Notes under the pieces: model-generated
What the model was told of the DNA's origin: nothing
The model's database searches: none
The model's input: the letters and a program-made list of their open reading frames with translations, nothing else
Program-made: the position numbers and the translations under genes
Assembly: GCF_902459535.1 (NCBI RefSeq)
Contig: NZ_LR699556.1
Coordinates: forward strand, 1 to 64,000
Direction: 5' to 3'
Length of the DNA: 64,000 nt
DNA from: Paraburkholderia dioscoreae
GTDB lineage: Bacteria; Pseudomonadota; Gammaproteobacteria; Burkholderiales; Burkholderiaceae
Part shown: positions 47,613 through 56,213 of the stretch, piece after piece
How the letters are laid out: every line of letters begins with the position of its first letter
How positions within the stretch are numbered: position 1 is the stretch's first letter

Positions 47613-48455
47613 TAGAGGTTGTAATTCGTCACCTTTCGTAGGCAGGCTGCCTCGAAAGAGCGTTCGGGTTCGTGCCGTCGGCCCTGGACGCCGGACGGGC
47701 CGTAATCCGTCACCTTTCGTAGCCAGGCTGCCTCAAAGAGTGTTCAGGTTCGTGCCGTCGGCCCTGGACACCGGACGGGCCGTAATCCGTCACCTTTCGT
47801 AGGCAGGCAACCTCGAAGAGCATTCGGGTTCGTGCCGTCGGCCCTGGACGCCGGACGGGCCGTAATCCGTCACCTTTCGTAGGCAGGCAACCTCGAAGAG
47901 CATTCGGGTTCGTGCCGTCGGCCCTGGATGCCGGACGGGCCGTAATGCGTCACCTTTCGCAGGCAGGCAACCTCGAAAAGCGTTCAGGCTCGCGCCATCG
48001 ACCGTGGATGCCGGGACGGGCCGTAATCCGTCACCTTTCGTAGGCAGGCAATCTCGAAGAGCATTCGGGTTCGTGCCGTCGGCCCTGATGCCGGACGGGC
48101 CGTAATCCGTCACCTTTCGTAGACAGGCAACCTCGAAAAGCGTTCAGGCTCGCGCCGTCGGCCGTGGATGCCGGGATGGGCCGTAATCCGTCACCTTTCG
48201 TAGGCAGGCTGCCTCGAAAGAGCGTTCGGGTTCGTGCCGTCGGCCCTGGATGCCGGACGGGCCGCAATCCGTCACCTTTCGTAGGCAGGCAACCTCGAAG
48301 AGCATTCGGGTTCGTGCCGTCGGCCCTGATGCCGGACTGGCCGTAATCCGTCACCTTTCGTAGGCAGGCAACCTGGAAAAAATTCGGCGTTCGTCCCGTA
48401 GCAAGCGAGCGTTGAGAGCAACCGCCCCGATGGGCCGGATTCTGTCACCTTTCGT
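47613..48455. repeat. Tandem array of about ten 80-bp repeats carrying the iteron core
   Basis: The core GTCACCTTTCG recurs at 47628, 47709, 47789, 47869, 47949, 48030, 48109, 48190, 48271, 48350 and, degenerate, 48444, that is every 79-81 bp. Two outliers at 48636 and 48828 are 192 bp apart. Each unit reads GGCCGTAATCCGTCACC, then TTTCGTAGGCAGGC, then a GC-rich part with a possible hairpin (CGGCCC, 12 bases, GGGCCG). The first half matches the short iterons at 46641-46680 (GGCCGGAATTTGTCACC). Likely extra RepA-binding DNA for copy control or incompatibility. Long open frames inside are repeats, not genes. Confidence 0.85.
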
Positions 48456-48698
48456 GGGCCGTCGGGCCTCGCAGCAGCGTCGGTCTCGGAATAGCTAACG
48501 GTCAGGGAATTTCAGGCAAGAAAAAGGCGGCTCTCGGCCGGGGCCGCATCTTAAGGGCCGCAACCTGTTAGTCTGGGCGTCGGCAGAGCGTGAGATAGCC
48601 CCAGCGAATTGACCGGCGCGTTCGGGTCGCAATCCGTCACTTTTCGCGGGCCGCTCTTGGTTATAGACATCTTGCGTCCAGGCTATTAGACAAAAATT

Positions 48699-48713
48699 GT
48701 CCAAAGTTTGGAC
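48699..48713. promoter_or_regulatory. parS-like site 2
   Basis: GTCCAAAGTTTGGAC, identical to the copy at 47548, even in the flanking ATTTGT/ATTGT and GCG bases. It lies about 400 bp upstream of parA. From here to 49104 I see no convincing gene, only one more iteron core at 48828. Confidence 0.72.
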
Positions 48714-49104
48714 GCGCGTATGCCAGTTGTTCTGGCACCTCAGCGTAGCAATTAATAACTATCTTCGCGGTCAACAAAGCGCGTGCCTGCTGACGGTATC
48801 AATGCATATGCGGCGGGCCGGAAAACTGTCACCTCTCCAGCGATGGGAAAAGTTCATGTCCCGGCAACCATGACGGCATTCATTGCGAAGGATAACGGTG
48901 GTGAGATTAGTAAAAAGGACAAGTATTTGCCGCGTTCGCGTGGAAGCCCATCCCTGCGCGACTTTTGTGGTGTGCCAAACCCCGCCGACTATCGCGTCAG
49001 CGTAATTCTGACGACGACGGCCACGTTTGCCTCGATTACAACGGCAGCCTTTACAGTGAAGCGTACCACGCGTATCGTGCACGAAAAATGGATATACCGG
49101 ACAC

Positions 49105-49926
49105 ATGAACAGCTTTGATCAAACAAAAGTAATCGCGATCGCCAATCACAAAGGTGGGTGTGGCAAGACGACCACTGTTATTAACCTGGCGGCTGAATTC
49201 GGACGTCTTGGCCTCAAGGTCCTGGTAGTCGACATGGATCCCCAAGCGAATGCGAGCCTTCATATTGGCAAGACTCATCCGAGCCGGGTTGATTTCACCA
49301 GCGCAGAACTACTTCTGTCCAACGTAGCGAGCTTGCCAGCGGCTATCCATGAAGAGACCAACGTAGAAGGTGTTTCGCTGATCTATGGCTCACTCGCGCT
49401 CGGGAAAACCGAAGACGAACTGAAAGACGTGACTCCCCGGCCATCAGAAGAACTGCGGAGCAAGCTTGAGCCCGCAGACGGGATATATGACGTGATCCTG
49501 ATTGACTGTCCGCCGAGTCTCAAACTTCTCACAAGCAATGCGATGGCAAGTGCGACGCACATTATCGTGCCTGTCGAGTCCGGGTCCCAGTACGGACTGT
49601 ACGGTGCGGACGATCTGTTGAAGCACATCGACAAGATCAAACGCATCAATCCGTCAGTCAGGCTGCTCGGGGCACTTCTCATCAAGCACGACGAGCGGCA
49701 GACGGTGTGCAAGCTTCTGGAAAGCACAGCACTCAAGACGTTTGGCCACATTTTGCCCGTCAAGATTTCCACCAGTACGAAAGTAAATCAGGCAGCTGTG
49801 ATGCAGCAGAGCCTTCACGCGCTTGACCGCAGTTCGAAAGTGGCCCGCGAGTTCCGTCAGCTGGCCGCCAGCCTGGCGCAGACCCTCGAGCTCAACGCCG
49901 CAGAGGAGGGAGGAAAAAATGAGTAA
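49105..49926 (+). CDS. parA: Partition ATPase ParA
   Basis: 273 residues, Walker-type ParA of the type Ib/short class without an N-terminal DNA-binding domain. Deviant Walker A KGGCGKTT at about 17-24, A' box VVDMDPQANAS near 42, Walker B VILIDCPPSL near 131. It moves ParB-parS complexes over the nucleoid. The last codons overlap parB by 8 bp. A short in-frame stretch ending ATGA at the start codon (about 48930-49108) could be the tail of another small gene, but has no start. Confidence 0.95.
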   Translation: MNSFDQTKVIAIANHKGGCGKTTTVINLAAEFGRLGLKVLVVDMDPQANASLHIGKTHPSRVDFTSAELLLSNVASLPAAIHEETNVEGVSLIYGSLALGKTEDELKDVTPRPSEELRSKLEPADGIYDVILIDCPPSLKLLTSNAMASATHIIVPVESGSQYGLYGADDLLKHIDKIKRINPSVRLLGALLIKHDERQTVCKLLESTALKTFGHILPVKISTSTKVNQAAVMQQSLHALDRSSKVAREFRQLAASLAQTLELNAAEEGGKNE

Positions 49927-50800
49927 AAGCCTGAAGGCACTGCTGGCCCAGAAGGCGGAGGAAAACACGCAACGCCATCGCGAAGCAAATTATCGTGACG
50001 ACTTCGATGTCGGTCGCCAGCACACCAAGCTCCCTCTCGACAGGATCGATCCTAATCCGTATCAACCGCGGACCAGTTTCCCAGAAGAGGAAATCCGCGA
50101 ACTGGCCGTATCCATTAGCGCGGTAGGCTTGTTGCAACCCATCAGCGTACGCGCCGTGGGTGAACGGTATGAGCTGATAGCAGGAGAAAGGCGCCTGCGT
50201 GCGCACAAGCTTCTGACCAGACCAACAATCGAAGCGCTGGTCATATCAGCTGACGAGGCGACCAGTGCAACTCTTGCGCTTGCCGAGAATATTGAACGTG
50301 AAGACCTGTCGGATTTTGAGATAGGGGAAAGCATCAAACGCCTCGAAGAACATTTTCCCAGGCGAACGAAGCTGGCCGAGTCGCTTGGTATTCAACGGTC
50401 CGACCTCTATCGTTACCTGTCGTTTGCAAGTCTTCCTGACAGTATCCGTAAGCGGCTGGCAGCCCGGCCTAAGCTCCTCTCCCGTTCGGCAGCGGCGGAC
50501 ATAGTCAGGGTCCTCAAGGAAGCAGGCAACGACGAATCCATCAGTCGGAAACTCGAGGAAGCTTGGGCACTCCTGGAGAGCGGCAAGCTCGACCAGACGA
50601 AGCTAGCGAGCTTTCTGTGTAACAGTGCAACGACTACCGCAGGGACGCGTCAGAGACCGACTCATATCATGAAGCAGGGCGCAAAGGTCGGTACGTTTTC
50701 CCAGACCCCCCATGAATTCGTAATGAAGGTCGCCAACAACGTACTGACGGACGAACAGAAGCTGAAAATTCAACAGTTCGTGCTGGAGCTTCTGGCTTAG
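49919..50800 (+). CDS. parB: Centromere-binding protein ParB
   Basis: 293 residues from ATG 49919, with GAGGAGGGAGG upstream. N-terminal CTPase/ParB domain: LPLDRIDPNPYQPR, VGLLQPISVRAVG, ELIAGERRLRAHKLL (the GERRxRA box) and ALAENIEREDLSDFE; central helix-turn-helix TKLAESLGIQRSDLYRYLSFASLP. The C-terminal dimerisation part is short. Binds parS, here most likely the GTCCAAAGTTTGGAC palindromes, one of which lies 10 bp after the stop. Confidence 0.95.
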   Translation: MSKSLKALLAQKAEENTQRHREANYRDDFDVGRQHTKLPLDRIDPNPYQPRTSFPEEEIRELAVSISAVGLLQPISVRAVGERYELIAGERRLRAHKLLTRPTIEALVISADEATSATLALAENIEREDLSDFEIGESIKRLEEHFPRRTKLAESLGIQRSDLYRYLSFASLPDSIRKRLAARPKLLSRSAAADIVRVLKEAGNDESISRKLEEAWALLESGKLDQTKLASFLCNSATTTAGTRQRPTHIMKQGAKVGTFSQTPHEFVMKVANNVLTDEQKLKIQQFVLELLA

Positions 50801-50810
50801 CTTATGGCTT

Positions 50811-50825
50811 GTCCAAACTTTGGAC
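50811..50825. promoter_or_regulatory. parS-like site 3
   Basis: GTCCAAACTTTGGAC, the reverse complement of the other two copies, 10 bp after parB. The following 280 bp (50826-51106) show no gene. Confidence 0.72.
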
Positions 50826-51106
50826 GTTTCTGAAGTGTCATCCCCGGAAGGTGACGGCCTGTCGCCAGGGAGCCTGTGCCGGTGCTACCGGTACATGTTT
50901 GCGGTGTTTCAGGGCCGATTCTGCGGTTACCGCGCCCGTGCGGCACATTGGACATCGTGCCGGCGCAAGATAACTGATGCTGCCCGGAAAGCGTTCGTCT
51001 GCCGGCCGTCGTCGGCGTGGCGAGGGGCGCGTATTTTTTGAGAAAGCGGGTCGCCAGGATTAGGATCCGCGACGCTAAGGTGAGAGGATTCGGGAACAGC
51101 GCGGAT

Positions 51107-51384
51107 ATGGTACAACTGGCAATCAAAAGGGGCTGTAGGCGGAATGAGTCTACTAACTCAGCACGAAGTGGAAACGGGGCGACTCTCCCGTGCATTAGGC
51201 TTGCGCGCCAGTTGAGGATGGTAAGAGCGTGCGACTGATTGAATCGGTCGAGTACAAGACCGGAGTTCCGCACGAATATCAGTTTGAAATCACTACTGGT
51301 GAACTGATTGCGCTGATTGGCACGCACAGCGTGCTGTTGTCTAAGGAAAAACGCGGTAATCCTGTTCCAGCCAAGGCGGCCTGA
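51107..51384 (+). pseudogene. Relic of the recombinase partner gene, two frameshifts
   Basis: Reads MVQLAIK, then after an extra A (51127 region) GAVGGMSLLTQHEVETGRLS, then after an extra T at the TTGAGG near 51216 DGKSVRLIESVEYKTG and HEYQFEITTGELIALI, ending TGA at 51382-51384. Each block matches the intact 89-residue protein at 57342-57611 (GLLTQCDTETGRL, DGKSVLLVEID, EYRFEITTGELIALI). So a second recombinase-partner pair once stood here; the recombinase itself is missing from this spot. Confidence 0.75.
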
Positions 51385-51467
51385 TCCCGAAGAGCGTGTA
51401 CGCCACCTACGGCTTGCCACTCCAACCCGCTTGCCGGCATCCGTTCGGAGCGCATAGGAATCGCTAA

Positions 51468-51635
51468 CCCGGAGGTACGGATACTGCCGGCACCGCCGTA
51501 CACGACATCATTTTCGAGAAGTCCGGAGGCGCTTCCGGTACAGCGTTGTGTGCCATTTATGACTGGTGGCTTGGCCGTGCGAGCCCGCCGAACAACGACT
51601 ATGATGTAGATGTGGTCCAGGCTCATCGCCCGTGA
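51468..51635 (+). pseudogene. Possible coding remnant
   Basis: One open frame of 55 codons, bounded upstream by TAA at 51465-51467 and ending TGA at 51633-51635, reads TAGTAVHDIIFEKSGG, then CAIYDWWLGRASPPNNDYDVDV. Residue use is protein-like, but there is no start codon and I do not recognise it. Probably the end of a deleted gene. The rest of 51385-51748 holds only the hairpin noted below. Confidence 0.25.
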
Positions 51636-51641
51636 CTACCA

Positions 51642-51690
51642 CGGAGCAGAGGCGGGGCTGGCGGGCAAACTGGCCGCCCGTTTTTGCTCC
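51642..51690 (+). terminator. Possible intrinsic terminator
   Basis: CGGGC-9 bases-GCCCG followed by TTTTT (51662-51685), with a wider pair GGAGCA/TGCTCC around it. Lies after the coding remnant and before the parDE promoter. Confidence 0.4.
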
Positions 51691-51748
51691 GCCACGAAGC
51701 GGTCCGCGCTCACACAACTGAAGCGGGCCGTTTTTCTTGCCCGACCTC

Positions 51749-51861
51749 AATGGTGATAACTGCTATTAGCACCATGCTATTTAATTGGTAGAATACGCGG
51801 AAACGGCGTTATGCCCCAAAAATCAGGGGTGTACCGTCCCGACTTGATAACTGTTATCAAG
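51749..51861 (+). promoter_or_regulatory. parDE promoter with two operator-like palindromes
   Basis: A -35 TTAGCA (51766-51771) and -10 TAGAAT (51789-51794) are 17 bp apart. Two related inverted repeats share TGATAACTGYTAT: the first, 51749-51776, overlaps the -35 box (ATGGTGATAA, 6 bases, TTAGCACCAT); the second, 51843-51861, is the perfect palindrome CTTGATAACTGTTATCAAG in the leader. This is the usual layout for autorepression by a ribbon-helix-helix antitoxin. Confidence 0.65.
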
Positions 51862-51901
51862 CCGCGTAGGGTGGAGGCGTGACTATTGTGAGGAGATCAC
51901 C

Positions 51902-52174
51902 ATGATCAGTGCCGACCTGGGGCCGCAACTGGAAGGCTATATCGCGCGGCTCGTCGAGACCGGGCGCTACCGCTCGAAAAGCGAGGTCCTGCGCGAAGGC
52001 GTGCGGCTCATTCAGGACCGCGAGACGCAGCTTGCTGCGCTCGACACTGTGATCGAACGCGGCCTCGCCGATTCCGACGCGGGCCGGGGCACCCCGGCCG
52101 ACGAGGTGTTCGACCGGCTCGAAGCGAAGTACCAGGCGATGGCCAGGCAGGCGACGGACCAGCGCGACTCATGA
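51902..52174 (+). CDS. parD: Antitoxin, ParD family
   Basis: 90 residues. N-terminal ribbon-helix-helix (ISADLGPQLEGYIARLVETGRYRSKSEVLREGVRLIQDRE) binds DNA; the C-terminal part (FDRLEAKYQAMA) wraps the toxin. AGGAG lies six bases before the ATG. The stop overlaps the parE ATG (ATGA). It neutralises ParE and represses the operon through the two palindromes upstream. Confidence 0.92.
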   Translation: MISADLGPQLEGYIARLVETGRYRSKSEVLREGVRLIQDRETQLAALDTVIERGLADSDAGRGTPADEVFDRLEAKYQAMARQATDQRDS

Positions 52175-52470
52175 TCGTCCGGATTCTGCCCGCCGCGGAG
52201 GCTGAACTCGAGGCGATCGGCGATTACATCGCCCGGGACAATCTGTCCCGGGCTGTGAGCTTCGTGCGGGAACTGCGCGAGCGCTGCCTCGACCTTGCTG
52301 ACATGCCGCTCGCGTTCCCGCTCGTGCCGCGCTACGAAGGGCGCGGCATACGGCACCGTGTGCACGGCCATTACCAGATTTTCTATCGCGGCGTCGGTCA
52401 GCCCGCGGAGCGGGTCGATGTCATTCACGTGCTGCACAGCGCGCGCAACACCGCCGCGATCCTTTTCTGA
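52171..52470 (+). CDS. parE: Toxin, ParE family
   Basis: 99 residues, RelE/ParE fold: ILPAAEAELEAIGDYIARDN at the start, FPLVPRYEGRGIRHRVHGHYQIFYRG and VDVIHVLHSARN at the end. ParE toxins act on DNA gyrase. Located between parAB and an integrase, it can stabilise the replicon or the accessory strip against loss. Confidence 0.92.
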   Translation: MIVRILPAAEAELEAIGDYIARDNLSRAVSFVRELRERCLDLADMPLAFPLVPRYEGRGIRHRVHGHYQIFYRGVGQPAERVDVIHVLHSARNTAAILF

Positions 52471-52595
52471 GCGACAGTCATGCGATATCGTGTCCGCCCG
52501 TTTGCCCGCACTCCCGCCCATGTCCGTTGCGCCCGGCCCCGCGCCGTGGCGGACGTACGTCGGGCAGGCGCGTATCAGGAACCCGGGAGCGCATC

Positions 52596-54491
52596 ATGGC
52601 GAACCGCCCTCAACAGCTGACGCTGCCCCTGCCGCGCAGCTATACGCGCACCGATTTCGCAGCGCTCCGTGCGTTCGTGCAGCGCGTGCCGCTGCCGGCC
52701 ATCGCACGGCTGTACTTCGATCCGGACACCGCTCCGCATGCGGCGAGCGCCGACGCGCTCGAGCGTTACCTGCGTACGATGCGCGATGACCTGGTGCACC
52801 TCGCAACCCTGCACGGCTCGTCGGTCCTGGCCGACCACCTGAAAGCGTCGACCCGGCACCACGGCAGCGCGAAGCTCACCGCCGTCACGCTGCGGATGGT
52901 CGAGCAGGCATCCCGGCTGGCCGCCGCGGCGCCGGCCGCCACGCACCCGGTCGGCCTGTGGTTCCGCCCGCTGGTCGCCCGGCGTCTGGTGGGGGAGGGC
53001 ATCCCGACGCTCGGCGCACTGGTGGACTTCTGCAACCGCCGCGGCGGCAGCTGGTGGCGGGCCGTGCCGCGGATCGGCCTGCTGCGCGCGCGGGTGCTGG
53101 TCGCGTGGCTGCGCCAGCACGCCGGCACGCTGGGAGCCGTGGTGACCGATGACGTCGAGCTCGCAGATCCGCTCGAGGCGCCGTCGAGCGCCGCGCGCGT
53201 CGCGCTGGTCCCGGCCGGCACCGGGCGCGCCAGCGAGCTGGCGCCGCTCGAGCGGGTCACGCTGCCCCACGCACTGTCCGGCGGGGAGGGGCCTCATGGA
53301 AACGGCACGCGCGGCCTCAACCGCGCACCGGGCCTGTGCTATCTGCAGGCGCAGCATGACCTCGACGCGGTACGCGCCTGGCTGCACCGCTACCGCGACC
53401 GGCCGCAGGCGTTGCGCGCGTACACGCGCGAACTCGAGCGCCTGCTGTTATGGGCGGTCACGGTGCGCGGCACGGCCCTGTCGTCGCTCACGGTCGACGA
53501 CTGCGAGGCCTACAAGGATTTCCTCGCGGTGCCATCGGCGGCCTTTGTCGGTCTCCGCACACGGCGCGATTCGCCACGCTGGCGACCCTTCGCGCCGGAC
53601 GGCCTGAGCCCGGACAGCCAGCGCTACGCAGTGCGCGCGCTGCGCGCCGCGTTCGACTGGTTCGTCAACGTGCATTACCTGGCCGGCAACCCGTGGCAGG
53701 CGGTCAGCGATCCGGTGACGGTCACGCGTGAGCACGCGATGCGCATTGAACGGGCGCTGCCACTCGACCTATGGAGCCGGGTGCGCCGGTTTGCCGAAGA
53801 CCGCGGCGCGAGTCTGGGGCCGGCAGCGCCGCGCTGGCGCGCCGCGCGCGCGGCGCTGCTGCTGATGGGCGACTCGGGTCTGCGCAACGCCGAGGCTGCG
53901 CTCGCCCGCCGCGAGCAGCTGCGCTACGTGCCGCCCGATGGTGAGGTGCCGGCCACCTGGGAACTGGAGGTGACCGGCAAGGGCCGCAAACAGCGCATTG
54001 TGCCGGTCAGCGGCGCGTGCGTCGAGGCGCTGGCCGCGCACTGGCGGGATCGCGAACTTGATCTCAAGGCGCCGCCGCCGTCGGCGCCGCTGGTCGCGCC
54101 GCTGGTGATCCCGGCGACGCCGGCGGCGCAGCGTCGGCATGCCGGTGCGCCGGATGGGCACGGCCGACAGGGGCAGCAGGGAGGGGCGGGCTATTCGGGC
54201 AACGGGCTGCGCGAGCTGGTCAACTGGGCGGTGCGGCAGATCCGCGCCCAGCTGGATCTCACCGAGGACGAGCGCCGGCAACTGGCCGGCACCACTCCAC
54301 ACGCGTTTAGGCATACGTTCGGCACCCAGGCGGCCGTCGACGTGCCGCTCGACGTCGTGCAGCAGGTGCTCGGTCATGCGTCACTGCAGACCACCACGAT
54401 TTATGTGCAGGCGGAAAGGAAGCGCGTGCGGCGCGAACTCGCCGGCTACTACCAGCGGATGACCGGTGCCGACGCATCGCAGTCGGGATAA
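52596..54491 (+). CDS. Large tyrosine recombinase with DUF3701 N-terminal domain
   Basis: 631 residues from ATG 52596 (GGGAG upstream). An N-terminal DUF3701-type region (residues about 1-170), with a helix-hairpin-helix-like IPTLGALVDFCNRRG and IGLLRARVLVAWL, precedes the SAM-like core-binding domain (YLQAQHDLDAVRAWLHRYRD) and the catalytic domain: R in DSGLRNAEAA, K in GKGRKQRIVP, HxxR in HAFRHTFG, H in LGHASLQTT and Y in TTIYVQAER. All catalytic residues are present. A Pro/Gly/Ala-rich insert (about 520-560) interrupts the catalytic domain. Such integrases occur on Burkholderia replicons and act in site-specific DNA joining. The following 228 bp (54492-54719) carry no gene. Confidence 0.9.
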   Translation: MANRPQQLTLPLPRSYTRTDFAALRAFVQRVPLPAIARLYFDPDTAPHAASADALERYLRTMRDDLVHLATLHGSSVLADHLKASTRHHGSAKLTAVTLRMVEQASRLAAAAPAATHPVGLWFRPLVARRLVGEGIPTLGALVDFCNRRGGSWWRAVPRIGLLRARVLVAWLRQHAGTLGAVVTDDVELADPLEAPSSAARVALVPAGTGRASELAPLERVTLPHALSGGEGPHGNGTRGLNRAPGLCYLQAQHDLDAVRAWLHRYRDRPQALRAYTRELERLLLWAVTVRGTALSSLTVDDCEAYKDFLAVPSAAFVGLRTRRDSPRWRPFAPDGLSPDSQRYAVRALRAAFDWFVNVHYLAGNPWQAVSDPVTVTREHAMRIERALPLDLWSRVRRFAEDRGASLGPAAPRWRAARAALLLMGDSGLRNAEAALARREQLRYVPPDGEVPATWELEVTGKGRKQRIVPVSGACVEALAAHWRDRELDLKAPPPSAPLVAPLVIPATPAAQRRHAGAPDGHGRQGQQGGAGYSGNGLRELVNWAVRQIRAQLDLTEDERRQLAGTTPHAFRHTFGTQAAVDVPLDVVQQVLGHASLQTTTIYVQAERKRVRRELAGYYQRMTGADASQSG

Positions 54492-54722
54492 GGGGCCCGC
54501 GCACCACAACTGCCATGTCCGCGATTGAGGTTTTGTACCCGCGTATATAACGCGATACGCGTGTAACGGACCAAGGCACGAAAACCAGAAGGTCGCGCCG
54601 CCAGGATGTAGCAACATCGCCCGCTACAGCAAGCGGTACTGTTGCCGATTCGCGCCCGTCGATTGCTCGACCGATTTGACTGACTCCCCGGCCGGGTATT
54701 CCCAGTATCTTGGGGGTTTTCT

Positions 54723-54920
54723 TTACACTGGCTTGAGCGGCGAGAACGTTATGCGTGGCGCCTCGCAGGTCTGCGCGAGCTCAAAAAGACCCGCGCGGGT
54801 CATTTGGTGGACGACGGTCTGGTCGGCCATCGTAACGCGGAAGTGCGACACGCCGGCCAGTTCGGGAAAGTGTTCCAGCACGTCACGCAGGTGGTCAATG
54901 CCGATCAGGGCAATGTTCAT
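54723..54920 (-). CDS. Small hypothetical protein, 65 aa
   Basis: Starts ATG 54920 with GAGAGGAG at the right distance. The sequence (MNIALIGIDHLRDVLEHFPE, then FRVTMADQTVVHQMTRAGLFELAQTC) looks like a small alpha/beta domain. No family recognised. Convergent with the integrase. The region 54921-55260 has nothing I can defend. Confidence 0.45.
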   Translation of the reverse strand: MNIALIGIDHLRDVLEHFPELAGVSHFRVTMADQTVVHQMTRAGLFELAQTCEAPRITFSPLKPV

Positions 54921-55260
54921 CTGACGACTCCTCTCGGTTGAAAAAGCGGGCTCAGGCCGCACAGCGCGGCAGATTGGTGGGGTACTTGTGCCAATGTACG
55001 CGGATCAGCGCGAAACCGATGCGGTTGATGGCTATCGCGCTGCCGGCCTAAGCCGGGGTACAGTTTCCATTCAGGTCGTCGGACCTTTGCGAGCCTTCTG
55101 CTGGCGCAAGAGCAGTCCATCGAAACAGTTCAAACCAATTTTGGACTCCGAATTAGATTATGTCGCCGGAGATCGACGGGCACCCCGCCCGAGCTATAGG
55201 AATCTCCCTGCAGTCAGCGCGAGCATGCGAAGCGCCGCGTCCTCTCCGCCACGGCTTCTG

Positions 55261-55293
55261 AAAAAAAAGCCGGTCCGTGAGACGGGACCGGCT
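55261..55293 (-). terminator. Intrinsic terminator on the minus strand
   Basis: Read on the minus strand: AGCCGGTCC, 8-base loop, GGACCGGCT, then eight T. Stem of 9 bp with a strong T-run. The transcript it stops would come from the right; the nearest minus-strand gene is the small cysteine protein at 55764-55940. Confidence 0.7.
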
Positions 55294-55361
55294 GGAAAAA
55301 GGCCCTGACCTTTCCGAGGGGAAAATGCGGTCAGGACCTGAGAGAGGGGGCGCGGTGCCAG

Positions 55362-55538
55362 TTGCAAACTGCACTTCACCGTTTGCACGCAAAAGCAGCG
55401 ACCGACGCATTGGAGCATGAAGCGGATATCGGTAAGGTGCAGGAATGGCTCGGGCACGCCAATATCGCCCCGACGCGAATTTATGACCGGCACAGGAGTC
55501 GCCCAAAAGACTCCCCAACATTTCGGGGCGGTTACTAG
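55362..55538 (+). pseudogene. 3' relic of a tyrosine recombinase
   Basis: Reads ALHRLHAKAATDALEHEADI, GKVQEWLGHANIAPTRIYDR and PKDSPTFRGGY, nearly the same as the C-terminal end of the recombinase at 56417 (HSLRATAATNALEHEAD, KVQEWLGHANIATTRIYDR). It starts abruptly just before the HxxR box. With the frameshifted partner relic at 51107 this shows that a second recombinase pair was present and was split by the DNA now between 51.4 and 55.4 kb. Confidence 0.8.
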
Positions 55539-55763
55539 ACAGAAAGATACGAAATGCACGCGCCTATATAAAGGCGGATGCGAAAATCAATATGACTACG
55601 TTCGTACGCGTATTCTCCAGCGGGACCGAATCAAATACTTCAACCCTTTTAAGGGTAGCGGTTTGTGAAGGGCCCTAGTTAGCAACAGGCCAGACCCCGA
55701 TCGTGTTGAGCCTAACAGTGCGATCTTGCGCCATCAAAACCAAAAGAAAAAACGGACAAAATT

Positions 55764-55940
55764 CTAATCGTCAGGGCGACAACTATGTCGAAAAACTCCG
55801 TTGTCTTCATCTTCGACCGCGTCAGATGCGTTCTTCCCGTCCCCCATCTTCACAGAGGGAGAGTTTGGGTTGCAAGGGCAACCCCAGCCTTCGCTCAAGG
55901 CAGAGCCACAGTTGCATGTATAGGGGATGTAGTTGGTCAT
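55764..55940 (-). CDS. Small cysteine-rich hypothetical protein, 58 aa
   Basis: From ATG 55940: YTCNCGSALSEGWGCPCNPN near the N-terminus gives four Cys (CxC and CxC), which could bind a metal; the rest is acidic (SDAVEDEDNG). No good ribosome binding site, no known family. A terminator lies 470 bp downstream. Confidence 0.35.
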   Translation of the reverse strand: MTNYIPYTCNCGSALSEGWGCPCNPNSPSVKMGDGKNASDAVEDEDNGVFRHSCRPDD

Positions 55941-56213
55941 TAATTGTGTCGTTTGCAGACTCGATCTTCTTTTAGGCAGTCGCACTCATGAATATGAAAA
56001 TGCCTGGGGCGAATGACCTTAACATATGAGATACGGACTATCAAGCAATCTAGGTCGTTCTTCTATTGAAGAATCGGGATTCATTCTTTAAGAATTGCGT
56101 TGATTTTGGCGCGCAAACGATTGCGCTCTTGAAAATATAGTTTCGTGCGGCTGCCTTTTTCTGCGCACCATGAAAATCAATCTACGTTGCAGCAAATCCT
56201 GTCGACGATCGGT

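Noticed and set aside
47790..48354. Long open frames on both strands in the 80-bp array, with repeated peptides such as KGDGLRPV and TDYGPSG
   Set aside because: They arise because the repeat length is near a multiple of three in places; the peptide only mirrors the DNA repeat, stops move with each one-base change in unit length, and there is no start signal.
47613..48455. CRISPR array
   Set aside because: The unit is 80 bp and nearly all of it is conserved; there are no unique spacers, no short 28-37-bp repeats and no cas genes. The match to RepA iterons explains it.
48930..49108. Short plus-strand frame ending ATGA on the parA start (DDDGHVCLDYNGSLYSEAYHAYR)
   Set aside because: The end looks protein-like and is coupled to parA, but the frame is closed upstream by TAA near 48910 and lacks a start codon, so I could not support a gene.
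51749..51776. AATGGTGATAA-CTGCTA-TTAGCACCATG as a second Xer-like 11-6-11 site
   Set aside because: Two arm mismatches, and it shares a 13-bp core with the palindrome at 51843 and overlaps a good -35 box, so a ParD operator is the simpler reading.
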